From: Ideonella sp. MAG2
GTDB lineage: Bacteria; Pseudomonadota; Gammaproteobacteria; Burkholderiales; Burkholderiaceae_C
Assembly (NCBI GenBank): GCA_004359425.1
Contig: PTEU01000002.1
Coordinates: forward strand, 1,798,680-1,862,679
Direction: 5' to 3'
Length of the DNA: 64,000 bases
How positions within the stretch are numbered: the first letter of the stretch is position 1; every line of letters begins with the position of its first letter. A program made the translations under genes and the position numbers. Shown in pieces: positions 53,824 to 62,421 of the stretch. Under the pieces are notes generated by a model, which saw nothing but the letters and a program-made list of their open reading frames with translations, was not told where the DNA came from and did no database searches.

Positions 53824-56006
53824 GCACTGACCTGACCCGCCCGCTGTTTGACGACCCCGAGCCGCCCTCGCCCTCTGCCCCCATGCTGAGCGCTGAAGAG
53901 CTGCTGGCCACCCTGCGCCAATGGGCTGAGCAAGGCTGGCTGCGCCGCCTCGACGCCGCATTGCCTGCGCTGGTGCTCGACATTGCCCCCCACACCCCCC
54001 CCGCACTGCTGCTGAGCGTGGCCCTGCTCTCGCACCTGGAGGGCCAAGGCCACACCTGCTTGCCGCTGCAAACCCTGCATAGCCGACGCCACACCTGGCT
54101 GGCGTGGCCCCCCGCAGGGCAAACCGCGCTGGACACCTTGTGGCCCTTGCTGCCCAGCACCGAGACCGACTGGCGCACGCTCCTGGTCGGCCACCCCTGC
54201 GTGAGATGGTCGAGCCCTGGCGATTCCAGCGCGCACGCGGAGCAGCTCGCCCCTGAGCAAGCTGGGCAGCCCTCTGCGCACGTTGAGCACCTCTCCACGC
54301 GCGCTGAGCACCCCATTTCCGTTCGGGCTGAGCTTGACGAAGCCCCCGCAACGGCAGACGCCCACCCCCTGGTCTTGGCCGATGCCCCGCTGCGCCTCTA
54401 CTTGCGCCGCCATCATGCCGACGAGCAGGTGGTGGCCCACCACCTGCGCCTGCGCAGCGAGCCAGCGCCCGATGCACCCGCGCCCCCGCTGCTGCGCCCG
54501 GTGTTGGACCAGCTCTTTGGCCTGCCCAATGCGGCGCGCGTGGATTGGCAACGCCAGGCCTGTGCGCTGGCCCTGCGCGCCCGGCTGGGCGTCATCACCG
54601 GCGGGCCGGGCACCGGCAAAACCTACACCGCCGCTCGCCTGCTGGCCACCGTGCTGGCCACCGCGCCAGACCCTGCCAGCCTGCGCATTGCCCTGGCCGC
54701 ACCCACTGGCAAGGCGGCAGCACGGCTCAAGCTCAGCATTGCCGACGCTTTGCTGACGCTGCCGCCCGTCACCTCACCCCGCACGGGCGAACAGCTCGAC
54801 ATGGCCGCCCTGGTCAGCCGCCTGGAGACGGCGCGCACCCTGCACGCCTGGCTGGGCGCACGCCCCGACACCCGCCACTTTGCGCGCCATGCGGGCGACC
54901 CATTGGCGGTCGATGTGATGATCGTGGACGAAGCCTCCATGATCCACTTGGAGATGATGGCCGCCCTGTTGGACGCCCTGCCTCCACAGGCCCGCTTGGT
55001 GCTGCTGGGCGACAAAGAGCAGCTCGCCTCGGTCGAGGCCGGGGCCGTGTTGGGCGACCTCTGCCAAGGCGCTGAAGCTGGCGGCTACAGCCCAGCCACC
55101 GCTGAATGGCTGGTGCAAGCCACAGGCCAAGCCATGCCCGCTGAGATGTTGGCCAAGAGCGCCCCTAAACCCTTGGCCCAATTGACCGTGATGCTGCGCG
55201 AAAGCCGCCGCTTCAATGGCCCCATCGGCCAATTGGCCCTGGCCGCTAACCGGGGCGACGCGCCAGCAGCCACCCACGCATTGGCGCAGGCCGGGCCTGA
55301 GCTGGCGGCAGACTTCTCAGGGCAGCGAGAACACCTGATCCACCTGGCCTTGCAGGGCCGAGACTCAGCCCCTGAACCCGGTGGTTACGCCCGCTGCCTG
55401 GCAGCCCTGGCCCAGCGCCCCACCGGCAGCGAAGCAGCGCACCAGCAATGGGTGCGCGCGCTGCTGCAAGGCTTTGAGCGCTTTCGCCTGCTCTGCGCCA
55501 CCCGCGAAGGCCCCTGGGGCGTGAGCGGGCTGAACGATGCCATCCAACAGGCCTTGGCTCAGCGCGGCCTCGTGCGGCCCGACGGCCTGTGGTGGCCCGG
55601 CCGCCCGGTCATGGTCACCCGCAACGAGCCCGCCCTGGGCGTGTTCAACGGCGACATTGGCCTGACCCTGCCGGCCTGGAGCGCACCAGGCCAGCCCTCT
55701 GCGCTCAAAGTGTGGTTTGCCCAAGGCGACGAGTTGCGCGCCATCAGCCCCATGCGCCTGCCGCACACCGACACCGCCTTTGCCATGACGGTACACAAAT
55801 CCCAAGGCTCCGAGTTCGGCCACACCGTCCTCGTTTTGCCCGACCAGGGCGGCCAGTTGCTGAGCCGCGAGCTGATCTACACCGGCATCACCCGCGCCCG
55901 GCAGGCCTTCACCTTGGTGTGCCCGCAGCGGCAGCTTTGGGCTCAGGCGCTGGAGAACCGCACACAAAGGGCGAGTGGCTTGGGGTGGGTGGTGAATGCG
56001 CTCTAA
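53817..56006 (+). CDS. recD: exodeoxyribonuclease V alpha subunit
   Basis: 729 residues from the ATG at 53817, overlapping the recB end by 7 bp. The 5'-3' SF1 helicase of RecBCD: Walker A VITGGPGTGKTYTAARLLA, VDEASMIHLEMMAALLDAL, LLGDKEQLASVEAGAVLGDL, and the C-terminal MTVHKSQGSEFGHTVLVLP. Residues about 138-178 form an unusual low-conservation insert (SAHAEQLAPEQAGQPSAHVE, then ISVRAELDEAP) containing a REP-like palindromic element read in frame. Otherwise it looks intact, although recB upstream is broken. Confidence 0.9.
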   Translation: MLSTDLTRPLFDDPEPPSPSAPMLSAEELLATLRQWAEQGWLRRLDAALPALVLDIAPHTPPALLLSVALLSHLEGQGHTCLPLQTLHSRRHTWLAWPPAGQTALDTLWPLLPSTETDWRTLLVGHPCVRWSSPGDSSAHAEQLAPEQAGQPSAHVEHLSTRAEHPISVRAELDEAPATADAHPLVLADAPLRLYLRRHHADEQVVAHHLRLRSEPAPDAPAPPLLRPVLDQLFGLPNAARVDWQRQACALALRARLGVITGGPGTGKTYTAARLLATVLATAPDPASLRIALAAPTGKAAARLKLSIADALLTLPPVTSPRTGEQLDMAALVSRLETARTLHAWLGARPDTRHFARHAGDPLAVDVMIVDEASMIHLEMMAALLDALPPQARLVLLGDKEQLASVEAGAVLGDLCQGAEAGGYSPATAEWLVQATGQAMPAEMLAKSAPKPLAQLTVMLRESRRFNGPIGQLALAANRGDAPAATHALAQAGPELAADFSGQREHLIHLALQGRDSAPEPGGYARCLAALAQRPTGSEAAHQQWVRALLQGFERFRLLCATREGPWGVSGLNDAIQQALAQRGLVRPDGLWWPGRPVMVTRNEPALGVFNGDIGLTLPAWSAPGQPSALKVWFAQGDELRAISPMRLPHTDTAFAMTVHKSQGSEFGHTVLVLPDQGGQLLSRELIYTGITRARQAFTLVCPQRQLWAQALENRTQRASGLGWVVNAL
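54319..54345. repeat. REP-like palindromic element inside recD
   Basis: CCGTTCGGGCTGAGC with TTGACGAAGCCC after it corresponds, with one change, to the GTTCGGGCTGAGCTTGTCG type extragenic palindrome common in beta- and gamma-proteobacteria. Here it is translated as SVRAELDEA. Usually intergenic, hence unusual in a coding region. Confidence 0.7.
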
Positions 56007-56066
56007 TGCTGTTCATCAAGTACATCAGCAACAACTCTTCTGACGCAGGGAAAGGCCAGCGCAGCC

Positions 56067-56711
56067 ATGAGTGACCGCTACCAAGCCACCGGCCACGAGA
56101 GCGAAGCCCAACCGGGTTCCAACGGCAGTGTGCTACGCAACTTAGTGGGCATCACGTCAGCGGCAGACATGGACGAACTAGAGTTACGCATGCTTGGTGA
56201 ACTTTACGACGAGGTGCTGTTTGATAACCTGCCAGACCGTGCCCTGACAGTAAGTGACCTCAAACAATGGCACCACCTATGGCTGGGCAATGTGTATGCG
56301 TGGGCGGGGCAGGAACGCCGCGTGAACCTGGGCAAAGACGGATTTCAGTTCGCCACTGCCGGGCTACTCCCCGGCTTGCTACAAGCCTTTGAGAAGCAGT
56401 GCCTAGCGAGATGGACGCCCTGCGACAGGCTGGCCCCCGAAGAGTTGACCTAAGCTATCGCCGTGACGCGTGTGGAGTTGATATTGATCCACCCGTTCCG
56501 GGAAGGTAACGGGCGACTGTCACGCATATTGGACGACGTGATGGCCGTGCAAGCAGGGCATGAACCGCTGGACTACAGCACTTGGGAACAAAAAAAGATG
56601 GATTACGTTGCCGCAATTCACGCCGGAATCTCAGGCAACTACAGGCCCATGCAGCAACTGGTGGCACAGGCCATGGCTGCCAGCGATACCAGCCTTAGCG
56701 GGCCAGTTTGA
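56067..56711 (+). pseudogene. Fic-domain AMP-transferase with in-frame nonsense codon
   Basis: A 214-codon frame interrupted by a single TAA at 56451-56453. Upstream: MLGELYDEVLFDNLPDRALT, WHHLWLGNVYAWAGQERR. Downstream, in the same frame: VTRVELILIHPFREGNGRLSRIL, the HPFxxGNGR Fic active site. The position of the stop (EELT-stop-AIAVTRVE) is where related proteins, as I recall them, have Gln, so CAA to TAA is the likely change. Fic enzymes transfer AMP to target proteins. No N-terminal inhibitory S/TxxxEG helix is evident. A 22-codon frame (56007-56075) directly after recD overlaps the start. Active toxin is not expected unless the stop is read through. Confidence 0.82.
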
Positions 56712-56859
56712 TGTTAGGGAATCGCACCTTGGGCTGCTTTAACTTTTGCTCCAACTGCACAACACTTTGGCCTGTTTCGACCGCCGTAGAGCTGGCCACA
56801 GACCGCAGTACGGCTTGGCGGCTGGGTGTTTTGCGTTGGATCGCAGGGGCTTTAGGCAT
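56695..56859 (-). CDS. small protein of unknown function convergent with fic
   Basis: A 54-codon frame on the minus strand (MPKAPAIQRKTPSRQAV, then TGQSVVQLEQKLKQPK and a basic tail FPNIKLAR). It overlaps the fic 3' end by 17 bp. No good ribosome-binding site precedes the ATG. Composition is antitoxin-like (small, basic, one predicted helix), but I recognise no family. Could be a fragment. Confidence 0.35.
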   Translation of the reverse strand: MPKAPAIQRKTPSRQAVLRSVASSTAVETGQSVVQLEQKLKQPKVRFPNIKLAR

Positions 56860-56904
56860 GCTGTGGGTGTTCAAGGTCTGTCTGTGAATTTTATCGACAT
56901 TCCT

Positions 56905-57040
56905 TGCTTTGCTAGAGCCCACGCACAGCGAACGCTTTGTGGCCTTGCTAGACCGGCATTGGCCCCAATGGCGCGAAGCACGCAAAGAACTGAGTGCTTT
57001 GCCGCTGGGGTCAGAGGCTTGGGCTAGCGCTACGCGGTAA
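56905..57040 (+). pseudogene. C-terminal remnant of an M48/YgjP-like metallopeptidase
   Basis: The plus strand reads LLEPTHSERFVALLDRHWP, then QWREARKELSALPLGSEAW, to a TAA at 57038-57040. This fits the end of YgjP/DUF45-type M48 peptidases, which read HL-EPTHNARFVALMDRH...W with a similar spacing in my recollection. The HExxH zinc site, expected just upstream, is absent, replaced by unrelated sequence. It overlaps the kinase 3' end on the other strand by 11 bp. Confidence 0.5.
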
Positions 57041-59357
57041 GCCGCACAATGGCCATCCACGCCCCCAACATCGCCCAGGAGCCAAACCATGCCCACCTTC
57101 GCCAAAAACAAGGCAGCGCTGCCGAGGCTCTTGGCAGTGTCACACTGAAGCAACTCCCCACCCCTGGCTCGGACTGAACCTCTAGGCGGTGGGAGGGCAA
57201 CAACTTGATAGACGAGGCCACGATGGACAGGCCCAAACCCACACCCTTGATGTCTTCCGACAGATGGTTGTGAACCTGGACAAAGGGCCGAAATATCTCG
57301 CCGCTGTTGACATGCTCAGCATGGATGCCCAAACCGTTGTCGCGTACTTGCAGCAGGCAAATGCTCTCACTGGCACTGACGCTGACGATGAGCTCGCGCT
57401 GTGCTTTGGCCGCATCCGCGTACTTGATGCCATTGCTGGCCAAGTTCAATACCACTCTGCGCAGGAGTTGCTCATCTGTTTCAACCCAAACGGCCTGGGG
57501 CAGGTCGGTGCGGATGCTCACCCGCTGCCGCACGGCAAGCTGGTGCAGCTCGGGCAGCAAGGTTTCAACCAAGCTCTTGAGATGAACCGGTTTGATCGAC
57601 ACCGTCATCAAACCCGACTCTAGGCGTGAGAGATCCAACAACGCCGCGAGTTGATCCCTCATATTGTGCGTTGCCTTTTGCATCAGCCCCAGCATCTCTT
57701 CAACCAGGCGAGGCTCATCATTTCTAAACGCATGCGCCAAAGGGTGCAGCGCTGTGCTGATGGCTTGCAAGGGTTGCTTCAGGTCGTGTACTGAGCTGGC
57801 CAAAAACCGCATGCGCTCTTGGTCTCTGAGATCGGCCTCCCGCTCAATACGCTGTTGCAGTGCGAGCAATTCCACATTGCGCTTCTCGGCCAATTCCCTC
57901 TCTTGGTCAAGTTGCCGGTTGGTACTCGACAGCTCGGCATTGAGCAGGATCATCTCGCGGGCCGCATGAGCGACCTCGCGGGCGCGGGTCAGGCGGTCGC
58001 CCAAGACCAGTGACAACAACATGACCTCCAGCGCAGAGCCGGACAGCGTCACATACTTGGTAAAGCGTGTCAGCCCCACCATGCCCCAGCGCTGAAGGGT
58101 GAGCACAAACGCCCCCAGCAGCACCACCGAGAAAGCCAAAAACAGCAGGCGAGCGGGTGCGTAACCCCGACGATGCGCGATGACCACCTGGATGGCAGAT
58201 CGGGACACCAGGAGCAGGGCCATCAAGATCACCATCTGAATGCCCAGCCGGAAAGCCAAAAACAGCAGGCGAGCGGGTGCGTAACCCCGACGATGCGCGA
58301 TGACCACCTGGATGGCAGATCGGGACACCAGGAGCAGGGCCATCAAGATCACCATCTGAATGCCCAGCCGGTAAGGCAGCAGGCAAGCCAAGGCCACGAA
58401 GCTCAGTTGCAAGGCCCCTTCGGTCACAGGCTTGAGAGACAGTACGGGGCTGCCGGGCGTCGGCTTCAAGAACTCATTGATGAATGAACTGGAAAAGAAA
58501 ACGGCGATGCCCAGGCAGTAGACCAAGACGGTGTCATTCCAACGCACGGCCTCGGGCCACAGAAACTGAAAAGTCAGGCCCTCCAGGCTGAGCAAGAACA
58601 TAGCGAAATGGGATATCCAGCCGATGTACCAGCCATACAGGCGCTCGCGTGTCACTAACCACAAAATGAGGTTATAGACAAAGAACCCTCCCATCAAGCC
58701 AATGTACAGGCCGTAAGCCAAGCTGGCATTGCGCTGGCCGGTTTCAAAGTCGATGCTGCGCGCAATCTCTGTTGGAAACTGCACCGAGCTGGTGGTGTTG
58801 AGGCGAGCCACAAATTGCAGCTTTTGCGCTTCAAAACCAATGCCCTGAGGGTCCAGCGGCACGGTGAATGTGCGCGCCTTCAGGGGCCTAGCCTCGAACA
58901 CTTGCTTGTCACCCAGCCGCCAATGCCGCCAGGCCGAGGTCTGCCCCCGGGTATCCATAAAGCGAACCCACAGGTCGATCTCATCAAGCACCGGGTTGTC
59001 GATGGTGAGACGCCAAGCGGTGTCGCCTTGCAAAGCAGGCAGCAAAGACTCTTGCTGAAACCAGTAGTCCCCATGGTGGTAGCCGAAGGTGGCATTGTTG
59101 GCCGCAGTCTTCCATTGGGCCTGCGGCAAGGCCAGCACTTGGTCCAGCGTCAGGGCCTCTTCCATGGGCCCGATAAAGAGCATGTGCCCGCTAGAGGCCC
59201 GCGCGGCGGCAGGCAGGCCCATCGCCAGCAAGCCCAGTAGCACCGCCAGCAGCCAGCGTGCCAGTGGCCGAGTGTGCCAAGCCAAGACCACGTGCCAAAT
59301 CGCCGTGGGCTGAACCTTCGCCCGGCATCTTGGCCGCCCGTTAAGCACTGCGCACAT
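57030..59357 (-). CDS. 7TMR-DISM sensor histidine kinase with exact internal duplication
   Basis: 775 residues. The start at 59357 has GAGGG upstream and follows the rlmN-like stop by 13 bp. After a signal/anchor comes a 7TMR-DISM extracellular beta domain (WRLTIDNPVLDEIDLWV), then a 7-TM region (YGLYIGLMGGFFVYNLILWL onward) and a coiled coil. HisKA has SSVHDLKQPLQAISTALH, and HATPase has NLASNGIKYAD, DNGLGI and GVGLGLSIVASS. In the membrane region 40 residues (RLGIQMVILMALLLVSRSAI to LFLAF) occur twice in tandem, adding about one helix. That should disturb the topology. No response regulator is adjacent. Confidence 0.85.
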   Translation of the reverse strand: MCAVLNGRPRCRAKVQPTAIWHVVLAWHTRPLARWLLAVLLGLLAMGLPAAARASSGHMLFIGPMEEALTLDQVLALPQAQWKTAANNATFGYHHGDYWFQQESLLPALQGDTAWRLTIDNPVLDEIDLWVRFMDTRGQTSAWRHWRLGDKQVFEARPLKARTFTVPLDPQGIGFEAQKLQFVARLNTTSSVQFPTEIARSIDFETGQRNASLAYGLYIGLMGGFFVYNLILWLVTRERLYGWYIGWISHFAMFLLSLEGLTFQFLWPEAVRWNDTVLVYCLGIAVFFSSSFINEFLKPTPGSPVLSLKPVTEGALQLSFVALACLLPYRLGIQMVILMALLLVSRSAIQVVIAHRRGYAPARLLFLAFRLGIQMVILMALLLVSRSAIQVVIAHRRGYAPARLLFLAFSVVLLGAFVLTLQRWGMVGLTRFTKYVTLSGSALEVMLLSLVLGDRLTRAREVAHAAREMILLNAELSSTNRQLDQERELAEKRNVELLALQQRIEREADLRDQERMRFLASSVHDLKQPLQAISTALHPLAHAFRNDEPRLVEEMLGLMQKATHNMRDQLAALLDLSRLESGLMTVSIKPVHLKSLVETLLPELHQLAVRQRVSIRTDLPQAVWVETDEQLLRRVVLNLASNGIKYADAAKAQRELIVSVSASESICLLQVRDNGLGIHAEHVNSGEIFRPFVQVHNHLSEDIKGVGLGLSIVASSIKLLPSHRLEVQSEPGVGSCFSVTLPRASAALPCFWRRWAWFGSWAMLGAWMAIVRLTA
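58131..58250. repeat. 120-bp tandem duplication, unit 1
   Basis: Identical to 58251-58370, directly abutting, in frame within the sensor kinase. No base differs by eye. Confidence 0.97.
58251..58370. repeat. 120-bp tandem duplication, unit 2
   Basis: The second exact unit. 120 is divisible by three, so the kinase frame is kept. Confidence 0.97.
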
Positions 59358-59370
59358 GAGATGCCCTCAT

Positions 59371-60417
59371 CTAGCCAGCACCCGCGTGCAGGCCCACGCG
59401 GCCTCGGCCTATCTGGCTCACGGGTACAAGCTGCCGTGCTCGCAACTGCCCGCAGCCACCGTCCACATCTTGCCCTGCAGAGTGGCGCAGCTTGGTCAGG
59501 ATGCCGCGCTGGTGCAGGCTGCGGGCCATGGCCGCCGCCTTCTCCCAGGCGGGACGCCGGTAGGGCAACTCCGGCACGCTGTTGTAAGGGATGAGGTTGA
59601 GCACCGCATAGCGGCCCGTGAGCAGGCGGGTGATGCCTTCCATCTCTTCAGGCGTGTCGTTCACGCCGTCGATCAGCGTCCACTGCACCTGTACCGGATA
59701 GCCCGTGGCGCGGCCATAGGCGTCGGCGCGCTCCACCAGCTCCTCCGGGCTGATGCGCGGGGCGCGGGGCAGTAGCTCGGCTCGCAAGTCAGCCCGGCTG
59801 GTGTGCAGTGACAAAGCCAAGGCCGGCTTCACATTGCCCTGCGGCAGGCGCTCAAAGGCCCGCTCGTCGCCCACCGTAGAGAACACCAGGTTTTTGTGGC
59901 CGAGGCCGCCCAGCGTGCCCAAGAACTCAATGGCTTCCAGCACGTTGTCCAGGTTGTGCGCGGGCTCGCCCATGCCCATGAAGACCACTTTGCTCACGGC
60001 CCGGCGGCGGCGCGCCAACACCACCTGGGCCACGATCTCGGCACTTCCCACCTGGGCAATCAGGCCGTCTTTGCCCGTCATGCAAAAGCGGCAGCCCACG
60101 GCACAGCCGACCTGGGTAGAGACACACAGCCCACCGCGCGGCAGCAGCACGCTTTCCACGGTCTGGCCTGATGCCAAAGCCAGCAGCAAGCGCTCGCCGT
60201 CCTCGCCGGGGTGCACCGAATGCAGGTGTACCAGCCCTTCCCACTCGGCCAAGAGTGCGGGCAAGGCCTGAAACACCGACTTGGGCAAAAAACTCTGCAA
60301 AGGCCGCTTGGGAGACTCCATGGGCAGGGCCTGCGCCCAAGCACGCAGCAGCCGCTGCTGGTGCAGGGGGCCAGCGCCTAGGTCGGCCAGTTGGCGGCGG
60401 ATGTCAGAGAGTCGCAT
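59371..60417 (-). CDS. RlmN/Cfr-family radical-SAM RNA methyltransferase
   Basis: 348 residues. Radical-SAM cluster CAVGCRFC (CxxxCxxC) following STQVGC, then VVFMGMGEPAHNLDNVLEAI, STVGDERAFERL, PALALSLHTSRADLRAELLPRA, and the C-terminal SAGQDVDGGCGQLRAR with the methyl-accepting Cys of RlmN/Cfr enzymes. It methylates an adenine in RNA (A2503 of 23S rRNA or tRNA A37 for RlmN). The sequence differs from canonical RlmN in its N-terminal domain, so it may be a second family member rather than the housekeeping RlmN. Probably co-transcribed with the downstream kinase. Confidence 0.82.
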   Translation of the reverse strand: MRLSDIRRQLADLGAGPLHQQRLLRAWAQALPMESPKRPLQSFLPKSVFQALPALLAEWEGLVHLHSVHPGEDGERLLLALASGQTVESVLLPRGGLCVSTQVGCAVGCRFCMTGKDGLIAQVGSAEIVAQVVLARRRRAVSKVVFMGMGEPAHNLDNVLEAIEFLGTLGGLGHKNLVFSTVGDERAFERLPQGNVKPALALSLHTSRADLRAELLPRAPRISPEELVERADAYGRATGYPVQVQWTLIDGVNDTPEEMEGITRLLTGRYAVLNLIPYNSVPELPYRRPAWEKAAAMARSLHQRGILTKLRHSAGQDVDGGCGQLRARQLVPVSQIGRGRVGLHAGAG

Positions 60418-60519
60418 GTGAGAGTGGTGGTGGCCGAAGTGGCAGGGCTTGGGCTGGCTTTTCCGCCACTTAGGGCAGAGGGCTTGTTCTTAGCATCAGG
60501 GGAAAGCGAATTCTCCCCC

Positions 60520-62406
60520 ATGAGCACCATCTCCACCCTCCAAGCCCCCGGCCACGCCCCTAGCTTGCCGCCCGCCGCGCCAGACACCCAGCAGGCGGCC
60601 GAGCTGGCCCGTGCCCGTGGCGGCCACATGCCCCTCAACGAGCTGCTGGACTTGGCCCAAACCTGGCAGACCCAGGGCCACACGGCCCAAGCCGTGCAGC
60701 TCTATGCCGACTGGCTGGGGCATAACGACTCGCCGCTGCGCCATGTAGCCTGCTTTAACCAAGGCACGCTGTTGGCCTCGCTGCAACGCGACGAGGAAGC
60801 AGAAGCCGCCTACCGCCAAGCCTTGGCGCTGTTCCCCAACTTCCAGCAGGCCCGTTTGAACCTGGGCCATGCGCTGGAGCGCAAGGGCCAGCCCGATGAA
60901 GCCCTGGCCCAATGGCAGGCCGTGGTGGACACCACCGCCGACACCCACCATGACGCGCTGAGCCTGCGCCTGCACGCCTTGAACAATATGGCCCGGCTCA
61001 GCGAAACCCTGCGCCGCTATGACCGAGCCGAGGCCTTGATGGTGCAAAGCTTGGGCCTGAAGGCGGCCCAGTTTGATGTGTTGCAGCACTATGTACACAT
61101 CCGCCAAAAGCAATGCGAGTGGCCTGTGTGGCAGCCAGTGGCCGAGGTCAGTCGCAATCAATTGCTCTTGGGCACCTCGCCCTTGGCCATGCTTGGGGCC
61201 AGTGACGACCCGGCCCTGCAACTCCTGGCTGCACAGCGCTTTGTACACGAGCGCCTGCCCGCAGCACCTGCCGTGCCCTTGCACACACTGGGGCCCAAAC
61301 GCGAGGGCAAAATCAAGATTGGCTACCTCAGTGGCGACCTGTGCCTGCACGCCGTGGGCCTGCTAACGCCGGAGTTGCTAGAGCTGCATGACCGCGAGCG
61401 CTTCGAGGTCTATGGCCTGTGCTGGAGCAAAGACGACGGCACGCCCCAGCGCGCCAGGCTCATCAAAGCCATGGACCAGCATGTGCGCATCGGCCACTTG
61501 GACGACACAACGGCCGCACGGCTGATCGCCAGCTTGGGGCTGGACATCGTGGTCGACCTGCAAGGCCTGACCAATGGCGCGCGCCCTGGCATCTTGGTAC
61601 AGCGGCCCGCCCCGGTGCAGGTCAGCTACCTGGGCTTTCCGGGCACCTGCGGCATCCCTGGTGTGGACTACATCCTGTCCGACCGCTTTGTGCTGCCGCC
61701 CGAGCTGGAGCCCTTCCACACCGAGCGGCCCTTGCATGTGCCGCATTGCTATCAGGTCAGCGACCGCCAGCGCGAGGTAGCCCCCACACCCACGCGGGCC
61801 CAATATGGCCTGCCTGAGCATGCCTTTGTGTACTGCTCCTTCAACAACACCTTCAAGTTCACGCAAGAGGTCTTCAACAGTTGGATGCGGGTGCTCAAGG
61901 CCGTGCCCAACAGCGTGCTGTGGCTGCTGGCCGATAACGACTGGGCCCGCGACAACATGCTGGCCTGCGCACTGAGCCACGGCGTGGCGGCCGAGCGCTT
62001 GATCTTTGCGCCGCGCGTCTCGCCGCCCGAATACCTGGCCCGCTTTGCCCTGGCCGACCTGATGCTGGACACCTTCCCCTACAACGCCGGCACCACCGCC
62101 AGCGATGCGCTGTGGATGGGCCTGCCGATCTTGACGCTCTCAGGCCGCAGCTACATCTCGCGCATGGCCGGCAGCTTGCTCACTGCGGCGGGCCTTCCCG
62201 ACTTGATCACCCACACCTTGGCGCACTACGAGCGCAGCGCCATCCGCCTGGGCCAAAACCCTGGGCGCATTGCCTCACTCAAGCGCTATTTGGCGGAGCA
62301 AGGCCGCAGCTCGCCCTTGTTCGACCTACCGGCCCGCGTGAGGGACATCGAGAACGCGCTGCTGCCGCTGGCCCAGGCCGCGCGGCACGCCGCTCCTCCG
62401 GCATAA
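60520..62406 (+). CDS. TPR/GT41 O-GlcNAc-transferase-like (SPINDLY family) glycosyltransferase
   Basis: 628 residues from the ATG at 60520, which follows AGGGGAAAG. N-terminal TPR repeats (ACFNQGTLLASLQRDEEAEA, NFQQARLNLGHALERKGQPD) are joined to a GT41 catalytic region: IGYLSGDLCLHAVGLLTPELL, LDIVVDLQGLTNGARPGILVQ, VSYLGFPGTCGIPGVDYI, YCSFNNTFKFTQEVFNSWM and FPYNAGTTASDALWMGLPIL. Bacterial members glycosylate proteins or envelope components. It lies upstream of a type I secretion gene, so the secreted substrate could be a target (inference). It looks complete. Confidence 0.87.
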   Translation: MSTISTLQAPGHAPSLPPAAPDTQQAAELARARGGHMPLNELLDLAQTWQTQGHTAQAVQLYADWLGHNDSPLRHVACFNQGTLLASLQRDEEAEAAYRQALALFPNFQQARLNLGHALERKGQPDEALAQWQAVVDTTADTHHDALSLRLHALNNMARLSETLRRYDRAEALMVQSLGLKAAQFDVLQHYVHIRQKQCEWPVWQPVAEVSRNQLLLGTSPLAMLGASDDPALQLLAAQRFVHERLPAAPAVPLHTLGPKREGKIKIGYLSGDLCLHAVGLLTPELLELHDRERFEVYGLCWSKDDGTPQRARLIKAMDQHVRIGHLDDTTAARLIASLGLDIVVDLQGLTNGARPGILVQRPAPVQVSYLGFPGTCGIPGVDYILSDRFVLPPELEPFHTERPLHVPHCYQVSDRQREVAPTPTRAQYGLPEHAFVYCSFNNTFKFTQEVFNSWMRVLKAVPNSVLWLLADNDWARDNMLACALSHGVAAERLIFAPRVSPPEYLARFALADLMLDTFPYNAGTTASDALWMGLPILTLSGRSYISRMAGSLLTAAGLPDLITHTLAHYERSAIRLGQNPGRIASLKRYLAEQGRSSPLFDLPARVRDIENALLPLAQAARHAAPPA

Positions 62407-62421
62407 ACCGCTGCCACTGTC

